Translations under genes and position numbers: made by a program
The notes under the pieces: generated by a model
Database searches by the model: none
Seen by the model: only the letters and a program-made list of their open reading frames with translations
Told to the model about the DNA's origin: nothing
DNA from: Papio anubis
Lineage: Eukaryota > Chordata > Mammalia > Primates > Cercopithecidae
Assembly: GCF_008728515.1 (NCBI RefSeq)
Contig: NC_044995.1
Span: 40,567,536 to 40,631,535, forward strand
Direction of reading: 5' to 3'
DNA: 64,000 nt
Part shown: positions 21,221 through 32,313 of the stretch, one piece after another
How positions within the stretch are numbered: position 1 is the stretch's first letter
How the letters are laid out: each line of letters opens with the position of its first letter

Positions 21221-21835
21221 GGCCAGGCGCAGTGGCTCACACCTGTAATCGCAGCACTTTGGGAGGCTGAGGTGGGCGGATCACCGGAGGTCAGGAGTTC
21301 GAGACTGGCCTGGCCAACATGGTGAAACTCAGTCTCTATAAAAAATGAACAGGACCGGGCACAGTGGCTCATGCCTGTAATCCTCAACACTTTGGGAGGC
21401 TGAGACAGGCAGATCACACAGTCAAGAGATCGAGGTCATCCTGGCCAACATGGTGAAACCCTGTCTCTACTAAAAATACAAAAATTAGCTGGGCATGGTG
21501 GTGCATGCATGTAGGCATAGCTACTCAGGAGGTTAAGGCAGGAGAATAGCTTGAACCCAGGAGGCGGAAGCTGCAGTGAGCTGAGATCGTGCCACTGCAC
21601 TCCAGCCTGGCCACAGAGTGAGACTCTGTCTCAAAAACAAAACAAAACAAAAAACCAAAACACAACAGGTAGCTGGGTGTGATGGCACACGCCTATAGTC
21701 CCAACTACTCGGGAGGTTGAGGTAGGAGGATGGCCTGAGCCCAGGATGCAGAGGTTGTAGTGAGCTGAGATCGTACCACTGCACTCCAGCCTGGCCAACA
21801 GAGCAAGGCTCCATATCAAAAAAATAAATAAATAA
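21221..21835 (+). mobile_element. Alu split at its A-rich centre by another Alu
   Basis: Left monomer 21221-21352, right monomer 21660-21835. Confidence 0.88.
21353..21659 (+). mobile_element. Alu nested in the previous Alu
   Basis: Complete; gaacagg / caacagg at the junctions. Confidence 0.9.
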
Positions 21836-22041
21836 GAAGAAGGAAATAGCGTCTCGGTGCAAAAGCTGGCTCTATGTTCAAATCTTAACTCTGTCACTTG
21901 CCAGCTGGGAAGCCCAAGTCCTGTGGGGTCCAAGGTTTTTTATGTGATGAATGGGCCTTGGAGGCCCCATCTCACAGAGACAAGATGTCCTGATGATTGA
22001 GTGAAATAAGGCAAGTAAAGGGGCCACCAAAGGATGAAGGT

Positions 22042-22353
22042 TATTTTATTTATTTATTTATTTATTTATTTTGAGACAGAGTCTTGCTCTGTCGCTCAGG
22101 CTGGAGTGCAGTGGCGTGATCTTGGCTCACTGTAAGCTCCGCCTCCTGGGTTCAAGCGATTCTCCTGCCTTAGCCTCATGAGTAGCGGGCATTACAGGCA
22201 TGCAACACCACGCCCGGCTAATTTTGTATTTTCACTAGAGACGGGGTTTCTCCATGTTGGTCAGGCTGGTCTTGAACTTGCGATCTCAGGTGATGCATCC
22301 GCCTTGGCCTCCCAAAGTGCTGGGATTGCAGGCGTGAACCATCACGCCCAACC
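22042..22353 (-). mobile_element. Alu (AluS-like) with (ATTT)n tail
   Basis: ggatgaaggttatt at 22032-22045 and ggatggaggttatt at 22355-22368. Confidence 0.94.
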
Positions 22354-22381
22354 TGGATGGAGGTTATTAAGGGGGAAGAGG

Positions 22382-22925
22382 GGCTGGGGAAGGTGACTCA
22401 TGCCTGTAATCCCAGCCCTTTGGGAGGCCAAGGTGAGAGGGTTACTTGACCTCAGGAGTTGGAGACCAGCCTGGGTAACATAGCAAGACCTTATCTCTAT
22501 CACAAATTTTAAAAATTAACTGGGTGCGGCCCGGCGTAGTGGCTCATGCCTGTAAAGCCCAGCACTTTGGGAGGCCGAGGCAGGTGGATCACTTGAGGTC
22601 AGGAGTTTGAGACCAGCCTGGCCAACATGGTAAAACCCCATCTCTACCAAAAATACAAAATTAGCCAGGCGTGGTGGCAGGCACCTGTAATCCCAGCTAC
22701 TCGGGAGGCTGAGGAAGGAGAATCGCTTGAACCCAGAAGGTGGAGTTTGCAGTGAGCCGAGATCGCACCACTGCACTCCAGCCTGGGCAACAAGAGCAAA
22801 ACTCCACGTCAAAAAAAAAAAAAAAATTAGCTGGGTGTGGTGGCACACACCTGTAGTCCCAGCTACTCGGGAGGCTGAGGAAGGAGGATCACTTGAGCCC
22901 AGGAGATGGAGGCTGCAGTGGGAGA
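22382..22925 (+). mobile_element. Alu split by another Alu
   Basis: Left monomer 22382-22528, right monomer 22826-22925; 'aaaattaactgggtg' / 'aaaattagctgggtg' at the junctions. Confidence 0.88.
22530..22825 (+). mobile_element. AluS-like nested in the previous Alu
   Basis: Complete with A-tail. Confidence 0.92.
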
Positions 22926-22974
22926 AAGCTTATGATGACTACTCACTCTATCAGCTACGGACAATGAACCTGAA

Positions 22975-23548
22975 AAATAAAGGGGGCCTGGTGGTGGCTC
23001 ATGCCTGTGATCTGTACTTTTGGGAGGCAGGAGAATGAAAGAAAGGTCAGGAGTTGAGACCAGCCCCTGACTGACCAGCATGGCAACCCCATCTCTAAAA
23101 GAATGCTGAAAAAATTAGCCGAGGCATGGTGGTGTCTGTAATCCAGCTACTTGGGAGGCTGAGGGGCAGGAGAATTGGCAGACCAGAGAAGTGAGGAGAT
23201 TGATTTGAGAGCGAGATCACTGCCTTCCAGCCACAGAGGCGGAACTCTGTCTCAAGTAAAAGGGGAGCTGAGGCGGTGGCTCAAGCCTGTAATCAACTTA
23301 CTGGGAGGCGAGTGAGGTGGGATCAAAGGGAATGGTCAGGTCTGAGAGACCATCCTGCCTAACAGTGAAACCAGTCTCCTAAAATACACTAGCAGGACGA
23401 AGTGGCGAGGCCTGTGATCCCAGCATCACCCAGGAGGCTGAGGGAGGCAGGAAGAATAAGTGAACCGGTACGAGGCTGCAGTGTGGGCTGAGATCACAGC
23501 CACTGCACTCTCAACCTGGGTGATAGAAATGAGACTCACGTCTCAAAA
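22975..23548 (+). repeat. Alu sequence with dense small indels (probable assembly error), block A
   Basis: About two forward Alus can be traced, but with a base gained or lost every 10-15 positions ('tgtaatcaacttactgggag', 'gtctgagagaccatcctgcc'). Confidence 0.7.
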
Positions 23549-23680
23549 AAGTCAGGATTGCCCAGGGCCCATGGGAAGGGAGGGATGAATAGGCAGATTT
23601 TTAGCACAATGAATTCACCGTGCACTGTGAATATGATACTGTATGATACTATAATGCCACATACAAGACATATGCACCTT

Positions 23681-23979
23681 GGCCGGGCGCAGTGGCTCAT
23701 GCCTGTAATCCCAGCACTTTGGGAGGCAGAGGCAGGCAGATTACCTGAGGTCAGGAATTTGAGACCAGCCTGGCCAACATGGCAAAATCCCGTCTCTACA
23801 AAAAAATACAAAAATTAGCTGGGCGTGGTGGCACATGCCTGTAGTCCCAGCTACTCAGGAGGCTGAGGCAGGAGAACAACTTGAACCTGGAACACAGAGG
23901 TTGCAGTGATCCGAGATGGCGCCACCACACTCCAGCCTGGGTGACAGAGCAAGACTCTATCTTGGAAAAAAAAAAAAAA
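23681..23979 (+). mobile_element. Alu (AluS-like)
   Basis: Preceded by acatatgcacctt; the matching gcatatgcactt appears only after two further Alus (24598). Confidence 0.93.
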
Positions 23980-23980
23980 T

Positions 23981-24594
23981 AGCCGGGAACAGTGGATCAT
24001 GCCTGTAATCTCAGCGCTTTGGGAGGCCAAGGCGGGTAGATCACTTGAGGTCAGGAGTTTGAGACTAGCCTGGTCAATATGGCAAAACCCTGTCTCTACT
24101 AAAACTACAAAATTTGGCTGGGCGCGATGGCTCACACCTGTAATCCCAGCACTCTGAGAGGCTGAGGTGGGAGGATCACCTGAGGTCAGTAGTTCGAGAC
24201 CAGTCTGGCCAACATGGTGAAACCGTGTCTCTACTAAAAATGCAAAAACTTAGCCGGGTGTGGTGGTGTGCACCTGTATTCCCAGCTACTAGGGAGGCTG
24301 AGGCATGAGAATCGCTTGAACCTGGGAGACAGAGGTAGTGAGCCGAGTCCTGCCATTGCACTCCAGTCTGGGTGACAAAGCGAGAGTCCGTCGCAAAAAC
24401 AAAACAAACAAACAAAAATTAGCCGGACGTGGTGGCAGGTGCCTGTAATCCCAGCTACTTGGGAGGCTGAGGCAGGAGAATCGTTTGAACCCGGGAGGCA
24501 GAGGTTACGGTGAGCTGAGATCACGCCATTGCACTCCAGCCTGGTGACACAGCAAAACTCCGTCTCAAAAAAAAGAAAAAAAAAAAAAAAAGAA
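23981..24594 (+). mobile_element. Alu split by another Alu
   Basis: Left monomer 23981-24115, right monomer 24416-24594. Confidence 0.87.
24116..24415 (+). mobile_element. Alu nested in the previous Alu
   Basis: Starts ggctgggcgcgatgg, tail of CAAA repeats. Confidence 0.9.
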
Positions 24595-24609
24595 AAGGCA
24601 TATGCACTT

Positions 24610-24960
24610 ACCAAAAACCAGTAGGATGTACAACAGGAACTGTGTATGGGAATGTGAACTACATGAATAATGATGTATCAAGATTGGGTCATCAATTGTA
24701 ACATGTTCAGCAGGTTGCAAGTTGTTAATAGGGGAAACTGCTGGAGGGATTGAATCTCTCCTCTATGGGCTCCCTCTTCTGTCATTTCTGTCATTTACAC
24801 TACACTAGCAATACATTTGTCAGTTAAAACGCAAAGCATTCCTCCTGCTCATCCTCCAGTCCCACCAGTTTCTTGGTAGTCTTTGAAGAGAGTGTCTGGA
24901 AAAATCAAGGAAATACAGATATATACATTTTTCCAAATATTTTACACAAAAGTGGCCTCA
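24610..24960. other. A/T-rich unique sequence
   Basis: No gene or repeat recognised. Confidence 0.5.
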
Positions 24961-25098
24961 GCCAGGTGTAGCGGCTCACGCCTGTAATCCCAACGCTTTG
25001 GGAAGCTGAGGTGGGAGAATCGCTTGAGGCCAAGAGCCTGAGACCAGGCTGGGCAACATAGTGAGACGCTGTCTCTAAAAATAAAGTATTTTAAAAAG
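24961..25098 (+). mobile_element. Alu left monomer (FLAM-like)
   Basis: Single monomer ending 'ctctaaaaataaag'. Confidence 0.82.
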
Positions 25099-25685
25099 AA
25101 GCGAGTTCCTTGGACAATGCACACGTGTCTGGACAGACAAGCATCTGGTGGCTGGGCCATCTGTTCAAAGAAAAACAGGAAGCCTATGTCCTGCCCCTCT
25201 GACCCGTCTAGGCCCAGCTTTTGTCTTTGTAATTTAAACTCCCAAAGGCAGGCCTGGACACCCTGGCTTGGCTTCCGGCTTCCTTCCCCGGCTCTGGAAA
25301 CAGCAGAAAAAAACAATCCAACACGTCAATGTCTCCCTCGGTCTTGTGCTCTCCTGACGCCACCTCGATGGCTCCATCACGACCCTCTTGGTGGAGCACT
25401 GGGGTTGCTGTGCCCACTTTGCAGATGAGGAAACTGAGGCCCAGAGAGGTCCAGGTCACGCAGTCCAGCTACGTGGCCAAGCCAGAACTCGAATCCACGT
25501 CTCTCGGGACTCCAAATCCTGTTCATGACTGTTCCTACTCTGAGCTCACCACTGACTGCAAGACACCCATTCATCCACTCAAGTAATTCACCAATTGCCG
25601 AAATGCATCTGAAAAACCACAGGAGAGATTTCCCTGAAGATGACAGATGTGGGTTTGAGTCCTTTGACTCCGGCATTATGTGATT
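25099..25685. other. Unique intergenic sequence with a MIR-like core
   Basis: 'actttgcagatgaggaaact' + 'gaggcccagagaggt' is MIR/L2-like wording; the rest unassigned. Confidence 0.5.
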
Positions 25686-25994
25686 TTTTTTTTTTTTTTT
25701 TTTTTTTTTGAGATGGAATCTCGCTCTGTCACTCAGGCTGAAGTGAGGGCAGTGGCACTGTCTCAGCTCACTGCAGCCTCTGCCTCCCAGGTTCAAGCGA
25801 TTCTCCTGCCTCAGCCTCCCGAGTAGCTGGGACTATAGGCGTGCACCACCACACCTGGCTAATTTTGTACTTTTAGTAGAGAAGGGGTTTCAACACGTTG
25901 GCCAGGTTGGTTTTGAACTCCCGACCTCAAGGGATCCACCCACCTCGGCCTCCCAGAGTGCTGGGATTACAGGCGGGAGCCACCGTGCCTGGCA
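25686..25994 (-). mobile_element. Alu (AluS-like)
   Basis: Complete, long T-run. Confidence 0.94.
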
Positions 25995-26547
25995 CACCAG
26001 TGTTGTATGATTTGAGGCTGGTGGCTGCTCCTCTCTCAGCCTCAGTTTCCTGCACCTGTAGGGTGGTGAGCCGGGATGATGATTCTACCTCCCGGAGCGA
26101 GTCGGTGCCTGCAGGTGGTAGATGCTCCATGGATGCCTATTGCATGGATGTGCCCTTGTATGCTCTCGCTCCTCAATTCTCCACGGAGCAGCAGGGTCCT
26201 CTGCCTATGGGCAGGATGGGGCAAGTGTCCTGGGCTGGCTGGGCCCACCATTCCCACCACAGGCACCAGGGGCCAGTGGGCAGCCTCATTCAACCTCCCT
26301 CTTCACCGTCACTCCCAACACGTCTCAGTTTGGGAGGCCCAGGCTGACTCCCGCTCCACGAGGAACCTATCTCCCTGCTGTGGGACTGATGGTATCAACG
26401 CTGGACACCAGGGGACAGAGAAGCACTGAGGTCCTCTGGCCAGTGAGGTCCTGTACTACTCTGGCTCACTCATTCTCTTATTGAGCACCTATAGTATGCA
26501 CAGCCGTGTCCCGGATGTTGGGAATACAGCAGTGAATAAGGCAGAGA
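25995..26547. other. Unique intergenic sequence
   Basis: Several overlapping open frames on both strands, none with a recognisable protein; L2/MIR-like tail at 26465-26545. Confidence 0.5.
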
Positions 26548-26935
26548 GGCCAGGCACGGTGGTGGCTCACGCCTGCAATCCCAGCACTTTTGGGAGGCTG
26601 AGGTGGGAGGATCGCTTAAGTCCAGGAGTTGGAGGCTGCAGTAAGCTATGATCATGTCATGGCACTCCAGCCTGGGTGACAGAGCAAGACCCTGTCTCAA
26701 AAAAAAAGAAAAAACAAAAAACAAAAAACAAAACAAAAAACCTGGGCAACATTGTGAGACCCCATCTCTACAAACAATGTAAAATCTAGCTGGGCATGGT
26801 GGCATTCACCTGTGGTCCCAGCAACTCAGGAGGCTGAGGCAGAAGGATTGCCTGAGCCCAGGAGATCAAGGTTGCAGTGAGCTATGATTGCATCACTACA
26901 CTCCAGTCTGGGCGACAGAGCAAGACCCTGTTGCA
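26548..26935 (+). mobile_element. Two partial Alus in tandem
   Basis: Shortened copy to ~26740 with a CAAAA tail, then a piece from 'cctgggcaacattgtgagac' on. Confidence 0.82.
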
Positions 26936-27183
26936 GAAAGAAGGACAAAAGGCAAAGAAAAATCTCTGTCTTCACGGAGGTGACATTGGAACGGGAGGAG
27001 CAGACACCACAGAACCAGACAGTTATTCTGAGGGTGATCAGGACTGCGATGGGGAGACCCAGGGCCTGGAGGGGATGGGAGCCCAGAGGAACCCCTGACC
27101 CAGCTTCCACAGGGGAGGGAGATGGTCACGGAAGGCTTCCAAGAGACATCAGACCTGAAGAATGAATAGAAGTTTGTTCAGGT

Positions 27184-27472
27184 GGCCAGGCGCGGTGGCT
27201 CACGCCTGTAATCCCAGCACTTTGGGAGGCCGAGGTGGGCAGATTACCTGAGGTAAGGAGTTTGAGACCAGCCTGACCAACATGGAGAAACCCCATCTGT
27301 ACTAAAGTACAAAATTAGCCGGGCATGATGGCGCATGCCTGTAATCCCAGCTACTTGGGAGGCTGAGGCAGGAGAATTGCTTGAACCTGGGAGGCGGAGG
27401 TTGCGGTAAGCCGAGATTGCACCGTTATACTCCAGCCTGGGCAACAGGAGCAAAACTCCGTCTCAAAAAAAA
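27184..27472 (+). mobile_element. Alu (AluS-like) with exact target duplication
   Basis: agtttgttcaggt at 27171-27183 and 27473-27485. Confidence 0.95.
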
Positions 27473-27654
27473 AGTTTGTTCAGGTAAGGAGTGGGGGAAA
27501 CCATCAGCCTGGGCAGAGGGGATGGCCTGTGCAAAGGTCTGGAGGCAGCTGCACCCAGCACAGAAAGATACAGAAGCACATGATGATGCTACAGTGATTC
27601 CAGTAGCGAGGTCTGGGACAAGCTCTCAGCAGCGGATCAGGAAAACAGAAGAAG

Positions 27655-27943
27655 GCGCATCAGTAATTCCAGCACTGTGGAAGGCCAAGCTGGCAGCATC
27701 GCTTGAGGCCAGGAGTTTGAGATCAACCTGGGCAGCATAGCGAGACTGCTGTCTCTACAAAGAAAAATCAAAAAAATCAGCTGGCCGTGGTGGCACATGC
27801 CTATAGTCCCAGCTACTCTGGGAACTGAGGTAGGAGGGCTGCTTGAGCCTGGGAGGAGGAGACTGCAGTGAGCTGTGTTGGAGCCACTGCCCTCCAGCCT
27901 GGATGACAGAGAGAGACCCTGTCTCAAAAAAAAAAAAAAAAAA
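27655..27943 (+). mobile_element. Alu (AluJ-like)
   Basis: 5' end eroded ('ggcgcatcagtaattccagc'). Confidence 0.88.
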
Positions 27944-28090
27944 AGCAAAACCAAAAAGTTGATATTTATGAAGCTCCTACTAAATGTCAGGTGCTGGGAA
28001 CCCCACAGAAACACGTAACTCAGCAACTGGGACATGACTGGGGCCGCCATGGCGGAGGCAGTGGGCAAAGGCAGGGATGTCCAAGCTGAG

Positions 28091-28396
28091 ATTTTGTTTG
28101 TTTGTTTGTTTTGAGATGGAGTCTTGCTCTGTCGCCCAGGCTGGAGTGCAGTGGCACGATCTCAGCTCACTGCAAGCTCCGCCTCCCGGGTTCACGCCAT
28201 TCTCCTGCCTCAGCCTCCCGAGTAGCTGGGACTACAGGCACCCACCACCCACGCCTGGCTAATTTTTTTTGTGGTTTTAGTACAGACGGGATTTCACCGT
28301 GTTAGCCAGGATGGTCTCGATCTCCTGATCTCATGATCCGCCCGCCTCGGCCTCCCAAAGTGCTGGGATTGCAGGCGTGAGCCACCGCGCCCGGCC
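28091..28396 (-). mobile_element. AluY-like
   Basis: caagctgagattt at 28082-28094 and caagctgacattt at 28398-28410. Confidence 0.95.
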
Positions 28397-28410
28397 TCAA
28401 GCTGACATTT

Positions 28411-29491
28411 AAGGGATAAAGAAGGGTGCAGGCAGACAAGGAGTGGGTGGAACAGCATTCCAGGTGGAAGGAGCAGCATTAGGCAGCAGCGTGGGTGAAG
28501 GAGATGGTTTTCGGCTCCTCTCTTACCGTAACGGGCACATGGACTCACTGTCCATCCACCAGTGAGTCCATCTGCCCACAGCCCACCGACTTCTCACCTC
28601 CCCTGTATCCTCACCCATCCAGGCCTATCATCCCCGACCTGGACCAGTACAGCCCCTCCTCCCTGGTCCACCAGCTCCAGCCTCACATCCACAACGTGTT
28701 CTCCGCGCAGCAGAGCAGAGGAGGCCAAAGTCCCTGCCACCACGCTCAGCCTCTGTTTGATTAGCTGTCAGGGGCACCCCAGCCACACCCAGCTGAGTCA
28801 GGGCTGGCGGTGCCCTGGAGAGAAATAGCTTCACCAGTCAGGTCTGGCAGGCACTGGGGCGGGTACTGGGCTTGAGGCGTCTGGGGTAGGGCCTTTGATC
28901 GGAGCGATCTCTGAAGCAGCGTTTCCACCAAGGCAGGACGTGGAGTCACTGAGCTCAAAGCCCCCTTGGGCTTCAACAGCGAATGGGCCCCGTCAAGGCC
29001 CTGAAGTTTGCTGCTCCAGGGCTCAACCTACCTCCTGATGTCTGGGTCTCCAGCTGTGACCGATCATGAACTTCTCAGGGAGCAAACAAGGAAACTGGGG
29101 CTCAGAGAAGTTGAGCAATTTATCCTGGGCCACATAGCCAGGTCCGATGGAGACCCAGTGAGACTTTAGAGACAACTGCTTTGGGGTCAGGCTCCCTGGA
29201 TCCAAATCTTGGATCTGATACTGATTCACTAGGCTACGTTAGGGCGAGTCTCCCCTCCGGGTGTTCCTCAGATCCCCTCTCTGGGTGTTCTTTATCTGTA
29301 AAAGGAGGCTAATGGCAGCACCCATATATGGGAAAGGGAACAGGACATGCAAAGGTCCTTGGGTGGAGCTGTGTCCTGGTGTTTAGAGGAGCATCCAGGA
29401 GGCAGGTGCGGCTGGAGTAGAGTGAATGAGGGAAAGAAAAGGAGGAGGCAAGCCAGGGAGGTGACAGGGCTGATCATGCTGGGGCTTGTGG
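28411..29491. other. Unique intergenic sequence with old repeat traces
   Basis: Pro/Ser-rich open frames at 28495-28830 have no family signal. MIR-like text at 29190-29320 and the 'gcaaaggtccttgggtgg' repeat at 29349. Confidence 0.5.
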
Positions 29492-29509
29492 GTTGTGGGA
29501 GGACTTTGG

Positions 29510-29832
29510 TTTTGTCTGTTGATTGTTTTTGTCGTTGTTGTTGTTCTGAAACAGAGTCTCACTCTTTCACCCAGGCTGGAGTGCAGTGGCACAATCTCAG
29601 CTCACTGCAACCTCCACCTCCTGGGTTCAAACGATCCTCATGCCTCAGCCTCCGCAGTAGCTGGAATTACAGGCTCCCACCACTATGCCCGGCTATTTTT
29701 TGTATTTTTAGTAGAGACGGAGTTTCACCATGTTGGCCAGGCTGGTCTCGAACTCCTGACCTCAAGTGATCCACCCACCTCGGCCTCCCAAAGTGCTGGG
29801 ATTACAATGAGGCACTGCCCCTACAAAGCCAA
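29510..29832 (-). mobile_element. Alu with worn ends and exact 18-bp target duplication
   Basis: gttgtgggaggactttgg at 29492-29509 and 29833-29850. Confidence 0.93.
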
Positions 29833-29850
29833 GTTGTGGGAGGACTTTGG

Positions 29851-30382
29851 CTTTTACCCTGAGTGAGGTGGGAGCCATGGAAGGTTCTGAACAGAGGAAG
29901 GACCTGATGTGATGCAGGTGTTCGCAGGCTCTTCCTGGCCACTGATGCAGGAACAAGCTGGCGGGAGGATGAGAAAGGAAGCTGGGAGACCGGATATAAA
30001 GGGGGCTGGACTGGAACTAGGCTGAGAAATGTGCAAATCTTTGCTTATCTGCATGTTTCCTGCCCAGCCTAGCTCCCAGCAGCCTGAGAGGCAAGGCGGG
30101 GACACTGGGTAGGGCACAGCGGGGAGTGATGGGCGGAGCTCTACCTGGCCAAAGTGGCTGGATCACTGCAGGCAGGCACGTGGGCTGTGTGCACATGTGA
30201 CATGCCAGGCTGTGGGCAACCCTACTGCAGCCTGACTAGCAGGATGCTATCCTGGGTCTGAGTGGCAGGCTTTGGGGGTTCCCCTACAATCCAGCCCTCC
30301 TTCCTGTGGGTTCAAGGTCTGACATGGATTCACTGGGCAGCAAGGCAAGAAACCGTGTCTCGGGGGTGCATGGTGACTCGGG
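29851..30382. other. Unique sequence with a TATA-like string
   Basis: 'ggatataaagggggctgg' near 29992 looks like a TATA box, but no gene follows it on either strand that I can identify. Confidence 0.35.
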
Positions 30383-30695
30383 GTGGGCGCGGTGGCTCAT
30401 GCCTGTAATCCCAGCACTTTGGGAAGCCGAGGCGGGTGGATCACCTGAGGTGAGGAGTTCCAGACCAGCCTGGCCAACATGGTAAAACCCCATCTCTACT
30501 AAAAATACAAAAAATTAGCCGGGTATGATAGTGGGTGCCTGTAATGCCAGCTACTCAGGAGGCTGAGGCAGGAGAATCACTTGAACCTGGGAGGCAGAGG
30601 TTGCAGTGAGTCGAGATTGTACCATTGCACTCCAGCCTGGGCAGCAAGAGCGAAACTCCATCTCAAATAAATAAATAAATAAATAAATAAATAAA
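30382..30695 (+). mobile_element. Alu (AluS-like)
   Basis: Complete with AAAT tail. Confidence 0.94.
30666..30695 (+). repeat. (AAAT)n microsatellite at an Alu tail
   Basis: Seven or so AAAT units. Confidence 0.95.
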
Positions 30696-31304
30696 AATAG
30701 AGAACAAAATGCCAGCAACCCACAGATGGGAATGAGAACAGCACATGCAAAGGCCCTGAGGCAGAGTCACAGCCTTGTATGATTCAACCTCAAATTCTCC
30801 CTGGGGCATTTGCTGACCAGGGAAAGAAGGACTGTCCAGGAGGAAGGACCTGCCGGTGCAGCGGCATGCAGGTGAGAAAGGGGTGAGCTCCTCCAGAGGG
30901 GCATGTGGGCTGGAGAATTCCCTAAAAATGCTGCAGCGGTGCTGGGAGAGAGACCAGTGGGGAGAGATTTGAGACCATAGATTAACCAAGACATCCCCAC
31001 CGCTTCCTCTTGGTGGAAGTGCCCCGGCAAGTCTAGACTCCCAAACTGGCTCACTCAGGTCCCACCGCCTGGACCTGGGGCACATCTCCTGGCACCCCAG
31101 TGCCTAGCCAGGTTCCTCTGCCTCCCATGCTCTAGACTGGGAGCACGGACAATGCAGGCGCCAGAGACCCCTGTGAGTCACCCCGAGCAAGCACCTGAAC
31201 ACCCCTGTGCCTCAGTTTACTCATCTGCAAAATGGAGGAAAGCAATCATTTCTTCCGCATGTGTGAACTGCAGAGCCAGGCTCAATGACATCTTAGCAAT
31301 TACA
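30696..31304. other. Unique sequence with MIR trace
   Basis: 'tgtgcctcagtttactcatc' + 'tgcaaaatggagg' at 31208 is MIR. No gene seen. Confidence 0.5.
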
Positions 31305-31592
31305 CTTTTTGAGACAGGGTCATGCTCTGTCACCCAGGCTGGATTGCAGTGGCACAATCACAGCTCACTGCAGCCTTGACCTCCCAGGCTCAAGCGATCC
31401 TCCTCCCTCGGCCTCCTGAGTAGCGGGGATTAGGGACACACACCACCATGCCTGGTTAATTTTTGTATTTTTTGTGGACATGGGGTCTCATTATGTTGCC
31501 CAGGCTGGTCTCCAACTCCTGGGCTCAAAAAATCCTCCTGCCTTGGCCTTCCAAAGTGTTGGGATTACAGGCGTTAGCCATCATGCACGGCC
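31305..31592 (-). mobile_element. Alu (AluJ/S-like), 370 bp upstream of the DOCK6 CpG island
   Basis: aattacactt / gattatactt flank it. Confidence 0.92.
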
Positions 31593-31666
31593 ACGATTAT
31601 ACTTACAGGCATGATTATTAGATAAGTGAACATCGTTATTGTTTTCCCGCCAGGAGTCAGAGGGCA

Positions 31667-32100
31667 GAAAGAGCGCCCCCCCCAAACCCCGGAAATCTGG
31701 GGCCTACCCAGCCTGGGTCCCAGCGCCTCCCCTCCCTTCCTCCCTCCTTAGCCTGTTTCCCCAGCCCTGCTTCTGGGGTGGGAAGATTCCCCTCACTAAA
31801 CCCCGGGAGCCTGGGGTCCACCTAGCCTGGGTCTCAGCGCCTCCCTTCCCTCAGGCTCAGTTTCTCCAACCCAGCCCCCAGGGTGGAAAGAGCGCCCCGC
31901 CAGCCGGGCAGTCTGGGGCACCCCCAGTCTGGGTCCCAGCGCCTCCTTTCCCTAACTTCCCTCCTCAGCCTCAGTTTCCCCAGCCCTTCTCCTAGGGTAG
32001 AAAGAGCGTCCCCCGAGCCCGGGAGTCTGGGGCCCACCCAGCCTGGATCCCGGGGCCTCCTCTCCGTCCCCAGCCTCAGTTTCCCCAGCCCCCAGGACTC
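31667..32100 (+). repeat. ~110-bp tandem repeat, four units, abutting the DOCK6 promoter
   Basis: Four imperfect copies start near 31670, 31780, 31885 and 32001. Each holds 'gaaagagcgcccc', 'cccgggagtctggggccc', 'agcctgggtcccagcgcctc' and 'cctcagtttccccagccc' in the same order. The last copy runs into the CpG island. It is a diverged minisatellite or ancient promoter-proximal duplication, with no coding role apparent. Confidence 0.85.
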
Positions 32101-32174
32101 CAGGCGACCCCTCCGGCCGGCAGGGGCAGCACGGAGCGGCCCGGGCCACCCGGAAGGGCCCCGCCCCCGCGCCG

Positions 32175-32190
32175 GCCCCGCCCCGCCCCG
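32175..32190. promoter_or_regulatory. GC-box cluster (Sp1/KLF-type)
   Basis: Three overlapping GCCCC units in a row, about 80 bp above the DOCK6 ATG; the complement reads GGGGCGGGGC twice. Probable core promoter element and TSS-proximal. Confidence 0.65.
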
Positions 32191-32214
32191 GCTGCCCAGA
32201 ACCGGCAGGCGGCA

Positions 32215-32257
32215 GCGGCGGCGGCGGGGCCGGGACGCGGGGCGGCGGCGGCGGCGG
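32215..32257 (+). repeat. CGG triplet runs in the DOCK6 5' leader
   Basis: Two short (CGG)n tracts of about four and five units, separated by 'gggccgggacgcggg', immediately before the start codon. Likely transcribed as 5' UTR. Triplet tracts of this kind can vary in length. Confidence 0.75.
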
Positions 32258-32269
32258 GACGCGGGGACC

Positions 32270-32313
32270 ATGGCGGCCGCCGAGCGCCGCGCCTTCGCGC
32301 ACAAAATCAACAG
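32270..32313 (+). CDS. DOCK6: DOCK6 exon 1 (coding part)
   Basis: Codes residues 1-14 plus two bases of codon 15 ([14 protein letters not shown]). Donor gtagcg. Start chosen because it is the first ATG in frame after the GC-rich leader, has A at -3 and G at +4, and matches the known DOCK6 N terminus. The upstream 5' UTR edge cannot be fixed from sequence. Confidence 0.95.

Noticed and set aside
25898..26484. Overlapping frames of 117-149 codons
   Set aside because: Three mutually overlapping frames without shared homology, starting in an Alu; consistent with chance.
29985..30010. TATA box (ggatataaaggggg) as a promoter of an unknown gene
   Set aside because: No coding frame, CpG cluster or splice pattern follows on either strand.
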